Assembly: GCF_051014685.1 (NCBI RefSeq)
Contig: NW_027479037.1
Coordinates: forward strand, 186,001 to 250,000
DNA length: 64,000 bases
Direction: 5' to 3'
DNA from: Ptiloglossa arizonensis
Taxonomy: Eukaryota > Arthropoda > Insecta > Hymenoptera > Colletidae
Position numbers and translations under genes: made by a program. A model generated the notes under the pieces. The model ran no database searches. It saw nothing but the letters and a program-made list of their open reading frames with translations, and was not told the origin of the DNA. Positions 31,501 to 41,901 of the stretch are shown here, in pieces (positions within the stretch are counted from its first letter, which is position 1; every line of letters starts with the position of its first letter).

Positions 31501-34500
31501 TATACGTTATAAGTTATACGTTATACGTTATACGTCATACGTTATATGTTATACGTTATACTTTATACGTTATACGTTATAAGTTATACGTTATACGCTA
31601 TAAGTTATAGGTCATACCTTATACGTGATACGTCATACGTTATACGTTATACGTTATACGTTATACGTTATACGTTATACGTTATACGTTATACGTTATA
31701 CGTTATACGTTATACGTTATACGTTACACGTAATACGTTGTACGTTATACGTTATAGGTCATACCTTATACGTGATACGTCACACGTTATAAGTTATACG
31801 TTATATGTTATACGTTATACGTTATACGTAATACGTTATACGTTATACGTTATACGTTATACGTAATACGTTATACGTTATACGTTATACGTTATACGTT
31901 ATACGTTATACGTTATACGTTATACGTTATACGTTATACGTTATACGTTATACGTTATACGTTATACGTTATACGTTATACGTTATACGTTATACGTTAT
32001 ACGTTATACGTTATACGTTATACGTTATACGTTATACGTTATTCGTTATACGTTATGCGTTATACGTTATGCCTTATACGTTATACGTTATTCGTCATAC
32101 GTTATACGTTATACGTTATACGTTATACGTTATACGTTATACGTTATACGTTATACGTTATACGTTATACGTTATACGTCATACGTTAAACGTTATACGT
32201 TATACGTTATACGTTATACGTTATACGTTATACGGTAAACGTTATGCGTTATACGCTATACGTTATGCGGTGTAGGATATACGTCATGCGTTATAGGATA
32301 TACGTCATGCGTTATAGGATATACGTTATACATTATACGTTATACGTTATACGTTATACGTTATACGTTATACGTTATACGTTATACGTTATACGTTATA
32401 GGTCATACCTTATACGTGATACGTCACACGTTATAAGTTATACGTTATACGTTATACGTTATACGTTATACGATATACGTTATACATTATACGTAATACG
32501 TAATACGTAATAAGTAATACGTTATACGTTATACGTTATACGTTATACGTTATACGTTATACGTTATACGTTATACGTTATACGTCATACGTTATATGTT
32601 ATACGTTATACTTTATACGTTATACGTTATAAGTTATACGTTATACGCTATAAGTTATAGGTCATACCTTATACGTGATACGTCATACGTTATACGTTAT
32701 ACGTTATACGTTATACGTTATACGTTATACGTTATACGTTATACGTTATACGTTATACGTTATACGTTATACGTTATACGTTATACGTTATACGTTATAA
32801 GTTATACGTTATACGTTATACGTCATACGTTATATGTTATACGTTATACTTTATACGTTATACGTTATAAGTTATACGTTATACGCTATAAGTTATAGGT
32901 CATACCTTATACGTGATACGTCATACGTTATACGTTATACGTTATACGTTATACGTTATACGTTATACGTTATACGTTATACGTTATACGTTATACGTTA
33001 TACGTTATACGTTATACGTTATACGTTATACGTTATACGTTATACGTTATACGTTATACGTTATCGGTATACGTTATACGTTATACGTTATACGTTATAC
33101 GTTATACGTTATACGTTATACGTTATACGTTATACGTTATACGTTATACGTTATACGTTACACGTTATACGTTATACGTTACACGTTATACGTTATACGT
33201 TATACGTTATACCTTATACATTATACGTCACACGTTATACGTTATACGTTATACGTTATACGTTACACGTTATACGTTATACGTTACACGTTATACGTTA
33301 TACGTTATACGTTATACCTTATACATTATACGTCACACGTTATACGTTATACGTTATACGTTATACGTTATACGTTATACGTTATACGTTAAACGTTATA
33401 CGTTATACGTTATACGTTATACGTTATACGTTATACGTTATACGTTATACGTTATACGTTATACGTTATACGTTATACGTTATACGTTATACGTTATACG
33501 TTATACGTTATACGTTATACGTTATACGTTATACGTTATACGTTATACGTTATACCTTATACATTATACGTCAGACGTTATACGTTATACGTAATACGGT
33601 ATACGTTATGCGTTATACGCTATACGTTATACGTTATGCGCTATACGTAATACGTTATACGTTATAGGTTATACGTTATACGTTATACGTTATACGTCAT
33701 ACGTTATACGTTATAAGTTATACGTTATACGTTATACGTCATACGTTATATGTTATACGTTATACTTTATACGTTATACGTTATACGTTATACGTTACAC
33801 GTTATACGTTATACGTTATACGTAATACGTTATACGTTATACGTTATACGTTATACGTTATACGTTATACGTTATACGTTATACGTTATACGTTATACGT
33901 TATACGTTATACGTTATACGTTATACGTTATACGTTATTCGTTATACGTTATACGTTATACGTTATACGTTATACGTTATACGTTATACGTTATACGTTA
34001 CACGTTATACGTTATACGTTATACGTTATACCTTATACATTATACGTCACACGTTATACGTTATACGTAATACGGTATACGTTATGCGTTATACGCTATA
34101 CGTTATACGTTATGCGCTGTACGTAATACGTTATACGTTATAGATTATACGTTATACGTTATACGTTATACGTTATACGTTATACGTTATACGTTTTACG
34201 TTATACGTTATACGTTATACGCTATACGTTATACGGTATACGTTAAAAGTTATACGTCATACGTTATACGTTATACGTTATACGTTATACGTTTTACGTT
34301 ACACGTTATACGTTATACGTTATACGTTATACGTTATACGTTATACGTTATACGTTATACGTTATACGTTATACGTTATACGTAATACGTTATACGATAT
34401 ACGTTATACGTTATACGTAATACGTTATACGTTAGACGTTATACGTAATAAGTTATACGTTGTACGTTATAGGTCATACCTTATACGTGATACGTCACAC

Positions 34501-37120
34501 GTTATAAGTTATACGTTATACGTTATACGTTATACGTTATACGTAATACGTTATACGTTATACGTTATACGTTATTCGTTATACGTTATGCGTTATACGT
34601 TATACGTTATACGTTATACGTTATTCGTCATACGTTATACGTTATACGTTATACGTTATACGTTATACGTTATACGTTATACGTTATACGTTATACGTTA
34701 TACGTTATACGTTATACGTTAAACGTTATACGTTATACGTTATACGTTATACGTTATACGTTATACGTTATACGTTATACGTTATACGGTAAACGTTATG
34801 CGTTATACGCTATACGTTATGCGGTGTAGGATATACGTCATGCGTTATAGGATATACGTCATGCGTTATAGGATATACGTTATACATTATACGTTATACG
34901 TTATACGTTATACGTTATACGTTATACGTTATACGTTATACGTTATACGTTATAGGTCATACCTTATACGTGATACGTCACACGTTATAAGTTATACGTT
35001 ATACGTTATACGTTATACGTTATACGTTATACGTAATACGTTATACGTTATACGTTATACGTTATACGTTATTCGATATACGTTATACGTTATTCGATAT
35101 ACGTTATACGTTATACGTTATACGTTATACGTTATACGTTATACGTTATACGTTATACGTTATACGTCATACGTTATACGTTATACGTTATACGTTATAC
35201 GTTATACGTTATACGTTATACGTTATACGTTATACGTTATACGTAATACGTTATACGTTATACGTTATACGTTATTCGTTATACGTTATACGTTATACGT
35301 TAGACGTTATACGTTATACGTTATACGTTATACGTTATACGTTATACGTTATTCGTCATACGTTATACGTTATACGTTATACGTTATACGTTATACGTTA
35401 TACGTTATACGTTATACGTTATACGTTATACGTTATACGTTATACGTTATACGTTATACGTTATACGTTATACGTTATACGTTATACGTTATACGTTATA
35501 CGTTATACGTTATACGTTATACGTTATACGTTATACGTTATACGTTATACGTTATACGTTATACGTTATACGTTATACGTTATACGTTATACGTTATACG
35601 ATATACGTTATACGTTATACGTAATACGTTATACGTTATACGTTATACGTTATACGTTATACGTTATACGTTATACGTTATACGTTATACGTTATACGTT
35701 ATACGTTATACGTTATACGTTATACGTTATACGTTATACGTTATACGTTATACGTTATACGTTATACGTTATACGTTATACGTTATACGTTATACGTTAT
35801 ACGTTATGCGTTATAAGTCATACCTTATACGTGATACGTCATACGTTAGACGTTATACGTTATACGTTATACGTTATACGTTATACGTTATACGTTTTAC
35901 GTTATACGTTATACGTTATACGTTATACGTTATACGTTATACGTTATACGTTATACGTTATACGTTATACGTTATACGTTATACGTTATACGTTATACGT
36001 TATACGTTATACGTTATACGTTATACGTTATACGTTATACGTTATACGTTATACGTTATACGTTATACGTTATACGTTATAGGTCATACCTTATACGTGA
36101 TACGTGATACGTCATACGTTATACGTTATACGTTATACGTTATACGTTATACGTTATACGTTATACGTTATACGTTATACGTTATACGTTATACGTTATA
36201 CGTTATACGTTATACGTTATAGGTCATACCTTATACGTGATACGTGATACGTCATACGTTATACGTTATACGTTATACGTTATACGTTATACGTTATACG
36301 TTATACGTTATACGTTATACGTTATACGTTATACGTTATACGTTATACGTTATACGTTATACGTTATACGTTATACGTTATACGTTATACGTTATACGTT
36401 ATACGTTATACGTTATACGTTATACGTTATACGTTATACGTTATACGTTATACGTTATACGTTATACGTTATACGTTATACGTTATACGTTATACGTTAT
36501 ACGTTATACGTTATACGTTATACGTTATACGTTATACGTTATACGTTATACGTTATACGTTATACGTTATACGTTATACGGTATACGTTATGCGATATAC
36601 GCTATACGTTATGCGTTATAGGATATACGTCATGCGTTATAGGATATACGTTATACGTTATACGTTATACGTTATACGTTATACATTATACGTTATACGT
36701 TATACGTTATACGTTATACGTTATACGTTATACGTTATACGTTATACGTTATACGTTATACGTTATACGTTATACGTTATACGTTATACGTTATACGTTA
36801 TGCGTTATAAGTCATACCTTATACGTGATACGTCATACGTTATACGTTATACGTTATACGTTATACGTTATACGTTATACGTTATACGTTATACGTTTTA
36901 CGTTATACGTTATACGTTATACGTTATACGTTATACGTTATACGTTATACGTTATACGTTATACGTTATACGTTATACGTTATACGTTATACGTTATACG
37001 TTATACGTTATACCTTATACATTATACGTCAGACGTTATACGTTATACGTAATACGGTATACGTTATGCGTTATACGCTATACGTTATACGTTATGCGCT
37101 ATACGTAATACGTTATACGT
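22600..37120 (+). repeat. About 7.8-kb tandem duplication with internal changes
   Basis: The module order of 22.6-30.4 kb is repeated in 30.4-37.1 kb. The offset is 7,812 bp at 22,663/30,475 and 23,144/30,956, and 7,595 bp at 23,713/31,308. The 217-bp difference is a local duplication of a beta module at about 23,135-23,392 present only in the left copy. The right copy gains a 1,288-bp internal duplication (30,956/32,244; 31,308/32,596; 31,546/32,834). It lacks the counterpart of about 26.86-28.7 kb, including delta. Confidence 0.8.
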
Positions 37121-37322
37121 TATAGGTTATACGTTATACGTTATACGTTATACGTTATACGTTATACGTTATACGTTATACGTTATACGTTATACGTTAT
37201 ACGTTATACGGTATACGTTATACGTTATACGTTATACGTTATACGTTATACGGTATACGTTATACGTTATACGTTATACGTTACACGTTATACGTTATAC
37301 GTTATACGTTATACGTTATACG

Positions 37323-37395
37323 TTACATGTTATGCGTTATACGTTTTACGTTATTCGTTGTACGTTCTTCGTTACACGTTATACGTTATAGGTCA
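37323..37395 (+). repeat. Family B module zeta: TTACATG to TTCTTCG block
   Basis: The order is TTACATG, TTATGCG, TTATACG, TTTTACG, TTATTCG, TTGTACG, TTCTTCG, TTACACG, then TTATAGG. Further copies lie near 42,456, 44,492, 45,963, 48,806, 53,097, 56,311, 57,660, 58,171, 60,406, 61,755 and 62,266. It is absent from family A. Confidence 0.85.
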
Positions 37396-38765
37396 TACGT
37401 TATACGTTATACGTTATACGTTATACGTTATACGTTATACGTTATACGTTATACGTTATACGTTAAACGTTATACGTTATACGTTATACGTTATACGTTA
37501 TACGTTATACGTTATACGTTATTCGTTATACGTTATACGTTATACGTTATACGTTTTACGTTATTCGTGATACGTTATACGTTATACGTTATACGTTATA
37601 CGTTATACGTTATACGTTATACGTTATACGTTATACGTTATACGTTATACGTTATACGTCATAGGTTATACGTTATACGTTATACGTTATACGTCATAGG
37701 TTATACGTTATACGTTATACGTTATACGTTTTACGTTATACGTTATACGTTATACGTTATACGTTATACGGTATACGTTATACGTTATACGTTATACGTT
37801 ATACGTTATTCGTTATACGTTATACGTTATACGTTATACGTTATACGTTATACGTTATACGTTATACGTTATACGTCATAGGTTATACGTTATACGTTAT
37901 ACGTTATACGTTATACGTTATACGTTATACGTTATACGTTATACGTTATACGTTATACGTTATACGTTATACGTCATAGGTTATACGTTATACGTTATAC
38001 GTTATACGTTTTACGTTATTCGTGATACGTTATACATTATACATTATACGTTATACGTTATACGTTATACGTTATACGTTATACGTTATACGTTATACGT
38101 TATACGTTATACGTTATACGTTATACGTTATACGTTATACGTTATACGTTATACGTTATACGTTATACGTTATACGTTATACGTTATACGTTATACGTTA
38201 TCCGTTATACGTTATCCGTTATACGTTATGCGTTATACGTTATGCGTTATACGTTATGCGTTATACGTTATACGTTATACGTCATACGTTATACGTTATA
38301 CGTTATACGTTATACGTTATACGTTATACGTTATACGTTATACGTTATACGTTATACGTTATACGTTATACGTTATACGTTATACGTTATACGTTGTACG
38401 TTATACGTTGTACGTTATACGTAGTACGTTATACGTTGTACGTTATACGTTGTACGTTATACGTTGTACGTTATACGTTATACGTTATACGTTATACGTT
38501 ATACGTTATACGTTATACGGTATACGTTATACGTTATACGTTATACGTTATACGTTATACGTTATACGTTATACGTTATACGTTATACGTCATAGGTTAT
38601 GCGTTATACGTTATACGTTATTCGTGATACGTTATACATTATACGTTATACGTGATACGTTATACGTTATACGTTATACGTTATACGTTATACGTTATAC
38701 GTTGTACGTTATACGTTATACGTTATACGTTATACGTTATACGTCATAGGTTATACGTTATACGT

Positions 38766-38850
38766 TATTCTTTATGCGTTATACGTTATACGACATACGT
38801 TATACGTTATACGGTATACGATATACGTTATGCGTTATACGTTTTACGTT
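38766..38850 (+). repeat. Family B module eta: TTATTCT to GTATACG-ATATACG block
   Basis: TTATTCT is followed by TTATGCG, an ATATACG (or ACATACG) unit, GTATACG with ATATACG, then TTATGCG. Usually TTTTACG and TTATTCG follow. It recurs near 42,732, 43,390, 46,645, 47,639, 50,271, 52,098, 55,311, 56,984, 57,228, 57,495, 59,504, 61,079, 61,323, 61,590 and 63,599. Confidence 0.85.
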
Positions 38851-39984
38851 ATTCGTTATACGTTATACGTTATACGTTATACGTTATACGTTATACGTTA
38901 TACGTTATACGTTATACGTTATACGTTATACGTTATACGTTATACGTTATACGTTATACGTTATACGTTATACGTTATACGTTATACGTTATACGTTATA
39001 CGTTATACGTTATACGTTATACGTTATACGTTATACGTTATACGTTATACGTTATACGTTATACGTTATACGTTATACGCTATACGTTATGCGTTATGCG
39101 TTATGCGTTATACGTTATGCGTTATACGTTATGCGTTATACGTTATGCGTTATGCGTTATGCGTTATACGTTATACGTTATACGTTATACGTTATACGTT
39201 ATACGTTATACGTTATACGTTATACGTTATACGTTATACGTTATACGTTATACGTTATACGTTATACGTTATACGTTATACGTTATACGTTATACGTTAT
39301 ACGTTATACGTTATACGTTATACGTTATACGTTATACGTTATACGTTATACGTTATACGTTATACGTTATACGTTATACGTTATACGTTATACGTTATAC
39401 GTTATACGTTATACGTTATACGTTATACGTTATACGTTATACGTTATACGTTATACGTTATACGTTATACGTTATACGTTATACGTTATACGTTATACGT
39501 TATACGTTATACGTTATACGTTATACGTTATACGTTATACGTTATACGTTATACGCTATACGTTATGCGTTATACGTTATGCGTTATACGTTATGCGTTA
39601 TACGTTATGCGTTATACGTTATGCGTTATACGTTATACGTTATACGTTATACGTTATACGTTATACGTTATACGTTATACGTTATACGTTATACGTTATA
39701 CGTTATACGTTATACGTCATAGGTTATGCGTTATACGTTATACGTTATACGTTTTACGTTATACGTTATTCGTTATACGTTATACGTTATACGTTATACG
39801 TTATACGTTATACGTTATACGTTATACGTTATACGTTTTACGTTATTCGTGATACGTTATACGTTATACGTTATACGTTATACGTTATACGTTTTACGTT
39901 ATACGTTATACGTTATACGTTATACGTTATACGTTATACGGTATACGATATACGTTATGCGTTATAAGTTTTACGTTGTTCGTT

Positions 39985-39998
39985 ATACGTTATACGTT
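39985..39998 (+). repeat. Target-site duplication, left copy
   Basis: The 14 bases ATACGTTATACGTT immediately before the element match those right after the tail at 41,941-41,954. Satellite periodicity alone would make such a match meaningless. However, the flanking variant units on both sides align without gaps to one uninterrupted paralogue (48,283-48,296), and that alignment requires these 14 bases to be present twice. Confidence 0.75.
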
Positions 39999-39999
39999 C

Positions 40000-41331
40000 T
40001 ACCTCCGCGACAGGTGGATCGAGTATCCGGGCCGGTGCGGGACGGAGAGGAGAGCGGTGTACTCCGGGGTTCCGCAGGGGTCGGTGTTAGGACCCCTGCT
40101 GTGGAACCTCGGGTACGACACCGTCCTGCGGGCCGAAGACCTCCCCGACGGCGTCAGTCTGACATGTTACGCGGACGACACCTTGTTGTTGGCCGTCGGG
40201 GGGGACTGGAGGGGGGCTGTTCGGGCCGCCGAGGACGGTGTCCGGCGCGTCGTCTCCCGGATCAGGGGGATCGGTTTGGAGGTGGCTCTCCACAAAACCG
40301 AGGTACTCGGGATGTATAGACCCCGGGGAGAGCCGCCTCCCCCCCTGATCCGGGTGGGTGAGACAGACGTCGAGGTGAGGTCTCAGATGAAATATCTGGG
40401 ACTTCACCTCGACAGCCACTGGCGCTTCGAGGGCCATTTCCGGGCCCTGGCCCCGCGGTTGGAGAGGATAGTTGGCGCTTTGGGCCGTATCCTCCCCAAC
40501 CTGCGGGGCCCGAGTGACCGGGTTCGCCGCCTCTACGCGGGAATGGTCCACTCGGTGGCCCTATACGGGGCCCCCGTTTGGGCGGGCGACCTGGCCGCCT
40601 CCCGGCGCAGCAAGGTATTGCTGCGCCGGGTTCAAAGGCGGCTTGCACTGCGGATCGCCCGGGGGTACCGGACCGTTTCGTATGAGGCGGCGAGCGTCCT
40701 GTCAGGGCTACCCCCGGCGGACTTGATCGCGGGCGCGCATGCGGCTTTCTACGAGGGCCGCATGCGCGCCCGCGAGGATGGGGTGGTCCTGGCGGGCTGC
40801 GAGGTGGAGGCCCTGAGGCGCCAGGCCCGGGAGTCCATGCTGCAGCTTTGGCAGCAGCGGCTGGCCGAGCCGTTGTTCGGCCAGAGGACTGTCCGGGCTA
40901 TCCGGCCGGTCCTGTTTGAGTGGCTGGGTAGGCGCTTCGGCTCACTCACCTACCGGTTGGTGCAGGTGCTGTCCGGGCACGGATGCTTCGGTCAGTACCT
41001 GTGCCGGATCGGTGTGGAAGAGGCGGCGCGCTGCTGGCACTGTCCAGCGGACGAGGACACGGCGCAACACACCCTCGAGGTGTGTCCGGCCTGGGGGGTG
41101 GAGCGCCGTGTCCTCACGGCCGTGATTGGGGCGGACCTATCGCTGCCGGGCGTGGTACAGGCCATGCTCGGCAGCGAGACGAAGTGGCGGGCCGTGGCCT
41201 CCTTCTGCGAGGAGGTAATCTCGCGGAAGGAGGCCGCGAGCCGCATTCGCGAGAGCGGGAGACCGCGAGCGAGGCCTCGTCCGAGGCCGGGGGCGGGTGG
41301 GCCTCCGGAAAGGCTGGGGAGGCCACCCTGA
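40000..41331 (+). CDS. R1-type retrotransposon ORF2, partial: RT palm/thumb and C-terminal zinc knuckle
   Basis: This is the C-terminal 443 codons of an R1-clade ORF2 polyprotein, an enzyme that nicks target DNA and reverse-transcribes its own RNA at the nick. The frame is open from the junction (YLRDRWIEYPG) to TGA at 41,329 with no frameshift. GVPQGSVLGPLLWN, the primer/template grip motif, is coded at about 40,066-40,107. YADD, the catalytic aspartates, is at 40,168-40,179, and HKTE follows about 40 codons later. YLGLHLDSHW lies in the thumb-side region. A CCHC knuckle, CWHCPADEDTAQHTLEVC (C-x2-C-x8-H-x4-C), is at 41,032-41,085. The tail is rich in R, P and G. The endonuclease and the first RT motifs, including the first catalytic Asp, are absent, so it cannot be active. 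There is no native start: the frame runs upstream into satellite, and the codon before Tyr is half satellite. It is best treated as a dead fragment although its frame is intact. G/C-rich codon third positions contrast strongly with the surroundings. Confidence 0.9.
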   Translation, partial: YLRDRWIEYPGRCGTERRAVYSGVPQGSVLGPLLWNLGYDTVLRAEDLPDGVSLTCYADDTLLLAVGGDWRGAVRAAEDGVRRVVSRIRGIGLEVALHKTEVLGMYRPRGEPPPPLIRVGETDVEVRSQMKYLGLHLDSHWRFEGHFRALAPRLERIVGALGRILPNLRGPSDRVRRLYAGMVHSVALYGAPVWAGDLAASRRSKVLLRRVQRRLALRIARGYRTVSYEAASVLSGLPPADLIAGAHAAFYEGRMRAREDGVVLAGCEVEALRRQARESMLQLWQQRLAEPLFGQRTVRAIRPVLFEWLGRRFGSLTYRLVQVLSGHGCFGQYLCRIGVEEAARCWHCPADEDTAQHTLEVCPAWGVERRVLTAVIGADLSLPGVVQAMLGSETKWRAVASFCEEVISRKEAASRIRESGRPRARPRPRPGAGGPPERLGRPP

Positions 41332-41334
41332 GAG

Positions 41335-41382
41335 CGGCGGGCGGGGGTGCGTAGCCCTTGAGGCTCGTGCCACCGCCCGTCG
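41335..41382 (+). other. 3' UTR hairpin 1, directly after the stop codon
   Basis: CGGGCGG at 41,338-41,344 pairs with CCGCCCG at 41,373-41,379, extended outward by three pairs including one G-U. After one mismatch, 41,346-41,350 pairs with 41,367-41,371 using G-U pairs. A small inner AGCC/GGCT stem (41,353-41,356 with 41,362-41,365) caps it. It is imperfect and less certain than the others. Confidence 0.5.
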
Positions 41383-41412
41383 TCTGAGGGGTGGGAGGAA
41401 TAAGGGACGGCG

Positions 41413-41455
41413 ACGCTCTCGAGGGCGGAGAGGCCAGAGCCGCCCTCGGGAGCGT
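41413..41455 (+). other. 3' UTR hairpin 2, 16-bp stem
   Basis: Bases 41,413-41,428 (ACGCTCTCGAGGGCGG) pair with 41,440-41,455 along the whole length, with a single U-G wobble at 41,419/41,449. The loop is 11 nt (41,429-41,439). Confidence 0.75.
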
Positions 41456-41470
41456 ACGAGCCGGGGTGCG

Positions 41471-41514
41471 GCCGCGCCGACGGCACGGTCCCAGGGCCGT
41501 GCCTCCGGCGCGGC
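41471..41514 (+). other. 3' UTR hairpin 3, two stems with a 2x2 internal loop
   Basis: GCCGCGCCG at 41,471-41,479 pairs with CGGCGCGGC at 41,506-41,514. After a symmetric 2x2 internal loop, GGCACGG at 41,482-41,488 pairs with CCGTGCC at 41,497-41,503. The terminal loop is 8 nt. Confidence 0.75.
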
Positions 41515-41551
41515 TATGGGGGCCGTGGGCGGTCGCGAGTGTGGGACTCGC

Positions 41552-41569
41552 GGCCGCCCTCGGGCGGCC
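41552..41569 (+). other. 3' UTR hairpin 4
   Basis: GGCCGCCC at 41,552-41,559 is the exact reverse complement of 41,562-41,569, leaving a 2-nt gap; a 7-bp stem with a 4-nt loop is the realistic form. Outer ACTC/GAGT segments at 41,545-41,548 and 41,575-41,578 could extend it. Its simple GC composition makes chance more likely than for its neighbours. Confidence 0.5.
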
Positions 41570-41580
41570 CCCGGGAGTGG

Positions 41581-41613
41581 GACGTCGGAGCAGCGTGGCC
41601 CTGCTCCGACGTC
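41581..41613 (+). other. 3' UTR hairpin 5, perfect 13-bp stem
   Basis: GACGTCGGAGCAG at 41,581-41,593 is the exact reverse complement of 41,601-41,613, with a 7-nt loop (CGTGGCC). The mixed-base stem makes a chance match improbable. A further short GGCGC/GCGCC hairpin follows at 41,615-41,628. Confidence 0.8.
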
Positions 41614-41638
41614 GGGCGCCAGAGCGCCGAGGAGAAAA

Positions 41639-41675
41639 CAGGGAAGGGAGGGTGAAGTACCCCCTCCCTTCCCTG
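41639..41675 (+). other. 3' UTR hairpin 6, perfect 14-bp purine/pyrimidine stem
   Basis: The purine-rich arm at 41,639-41,652 (CAGGGAAGGGAGGG) is the exact reverse complement of 41,662-41,675. The loop is 9 nt (TGAAGTACC). Confidence 0.8.
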
Positions 41676-41703
41676 GAACGGGAGGACACGGGCGCGAGAG
41701 CCC

Positions 41704-41759
41704 TGCACGGGGGAGCACCTGATGTTATGATGTCTTCGGTCCCAGGTGCTCCCCCTGCA
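41704..41759 (+). other. 3' UTR hairpin 7, 17-bp stem with one bulge
   Basis: GGGGGAGCACCTG at 41,709-41,721 is the exact reverse complement of 41,743-41,755. Beyond a bulged C at 41,708 the stem continues with TGCA (41,704-41,707) pairing TGCA (41,756-41,759). The loop is 21 nt. This is the longest stem in the 3' UTR. Confidence 0.8.
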
Positions 41760-41791
41760 TAGTGCGAGGATGGCCACCGTGGTGGGTTTTA

Positions 41792-41843
41792 GTGGGTAGG
41801 TCCCGCGCCCGATGGGTTTCCTTCCGGGCGCGGGGAATCCCAC
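41792..41843 (+). other. 3' UTR hairpin 8
   Basis: CCCGCGCCCG at 41,802-41,811 is the exact reverse complement of 41,825-41,834, with a 13-nt loop. GTGGG at 41,792-41,796 can pair with CCCAC at 41,839-41,843 as an outer stem. Confidence 0.7.
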
Positions 41844-41846
41844 ACT

Positions 41847-41875
41847 CCCCCCGCCCCTCCCCAGGCGGCGGGGGG
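41847..41875 (+). other. 3' UTR hairpin 9, next to the tail
   Basis: CCCCCCGCC at 41,847-41,855 is the reverse complement of 41,867-41,875, with an 11-nt loop. Low complexity of the arms lowers confidence. It ends about 28 nt before the poly(A). Confidence 0.5.
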
Positions 41876-41900
41876 GTCTTTCGAAGATTTCCCCCACGTT

Positions 41901-41901
41901 A

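Larger units (their letters stand above)
1..37130 (+). repeat. Heptanucleotide satellite (TTATACG)n, family A
   Basis: The stretch is an uninterrupted head-to-tail array of the 7-bp unit TTATACG, about 5,300 units, with no other sequence visible in it. Most departures are single-base variants of one unit (for example TTATGCG, TCATACG, TTTTACG, TAATACG, TTACACG, CTATACG, GTATACG), and they sit in recurring clusters rather than at random. Family A is marked by TTATAGG followed by TCATACC, TTATACC followed by TTATACA and TCAGACG, and TTATGCG/TTATAGG/ATATACG blocks. The consensus is 29% G+C, with one CpG per unit. All open frames here are consequences of the repeat and are not genes. The right edge is placed where family A modules stop (last seen near 37,130) and family B modules start (by about 37,210). 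Confidence 0.97.
37131..39998 (+). repeat. Heptanucleotide satellite (TTATACG)n, family B, left of the insertion
   Basis: The 7-bp unit and orientation are the same as before, but the variant vocabulary changes. TCATAGG, TTGTACG, TAGTACG, TTATTCT, TTATTCG, TTCTTCG and TTACATG appear, and the family A clusters disappear. The block starting near 37,209 (two GTATACG units, then TTACACG, then TTACATG) recurs near 42,344, 44,374 and 48,693, which ties it to the sequence right of the retrotransposon. A local run rich in TTATGCG lies at 39,080-39,165 and again at 39,553-39,627. No gene is visible. Confidence 0.95.

Noticed and set aside
1..39998. Telomeric repeat array
   Set aside because: TTATACG lacks the G-run of known telomere motifs on either strand, and the array shows HOR structure typical of internal satellites. 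A telomere-proximal location is still possible.
39726..40319. A fusion gene running from the satellite into the insertion
   Set aside because: The satellite frame happens to be open into the element. In this frame the element is read out of register; in the RT frame there is no native start upstream. It is a junction effect.
40087..41897. Open frames on the - strand and in the other + frames across the GC-rich insertion
   Set aside because: They overlap the ORF2 frame or the hairpin-rich 3' UTR, read as low-complexity R/P/G/A-rich sequence, and show no domain. The absence of stops follows from high G+C.
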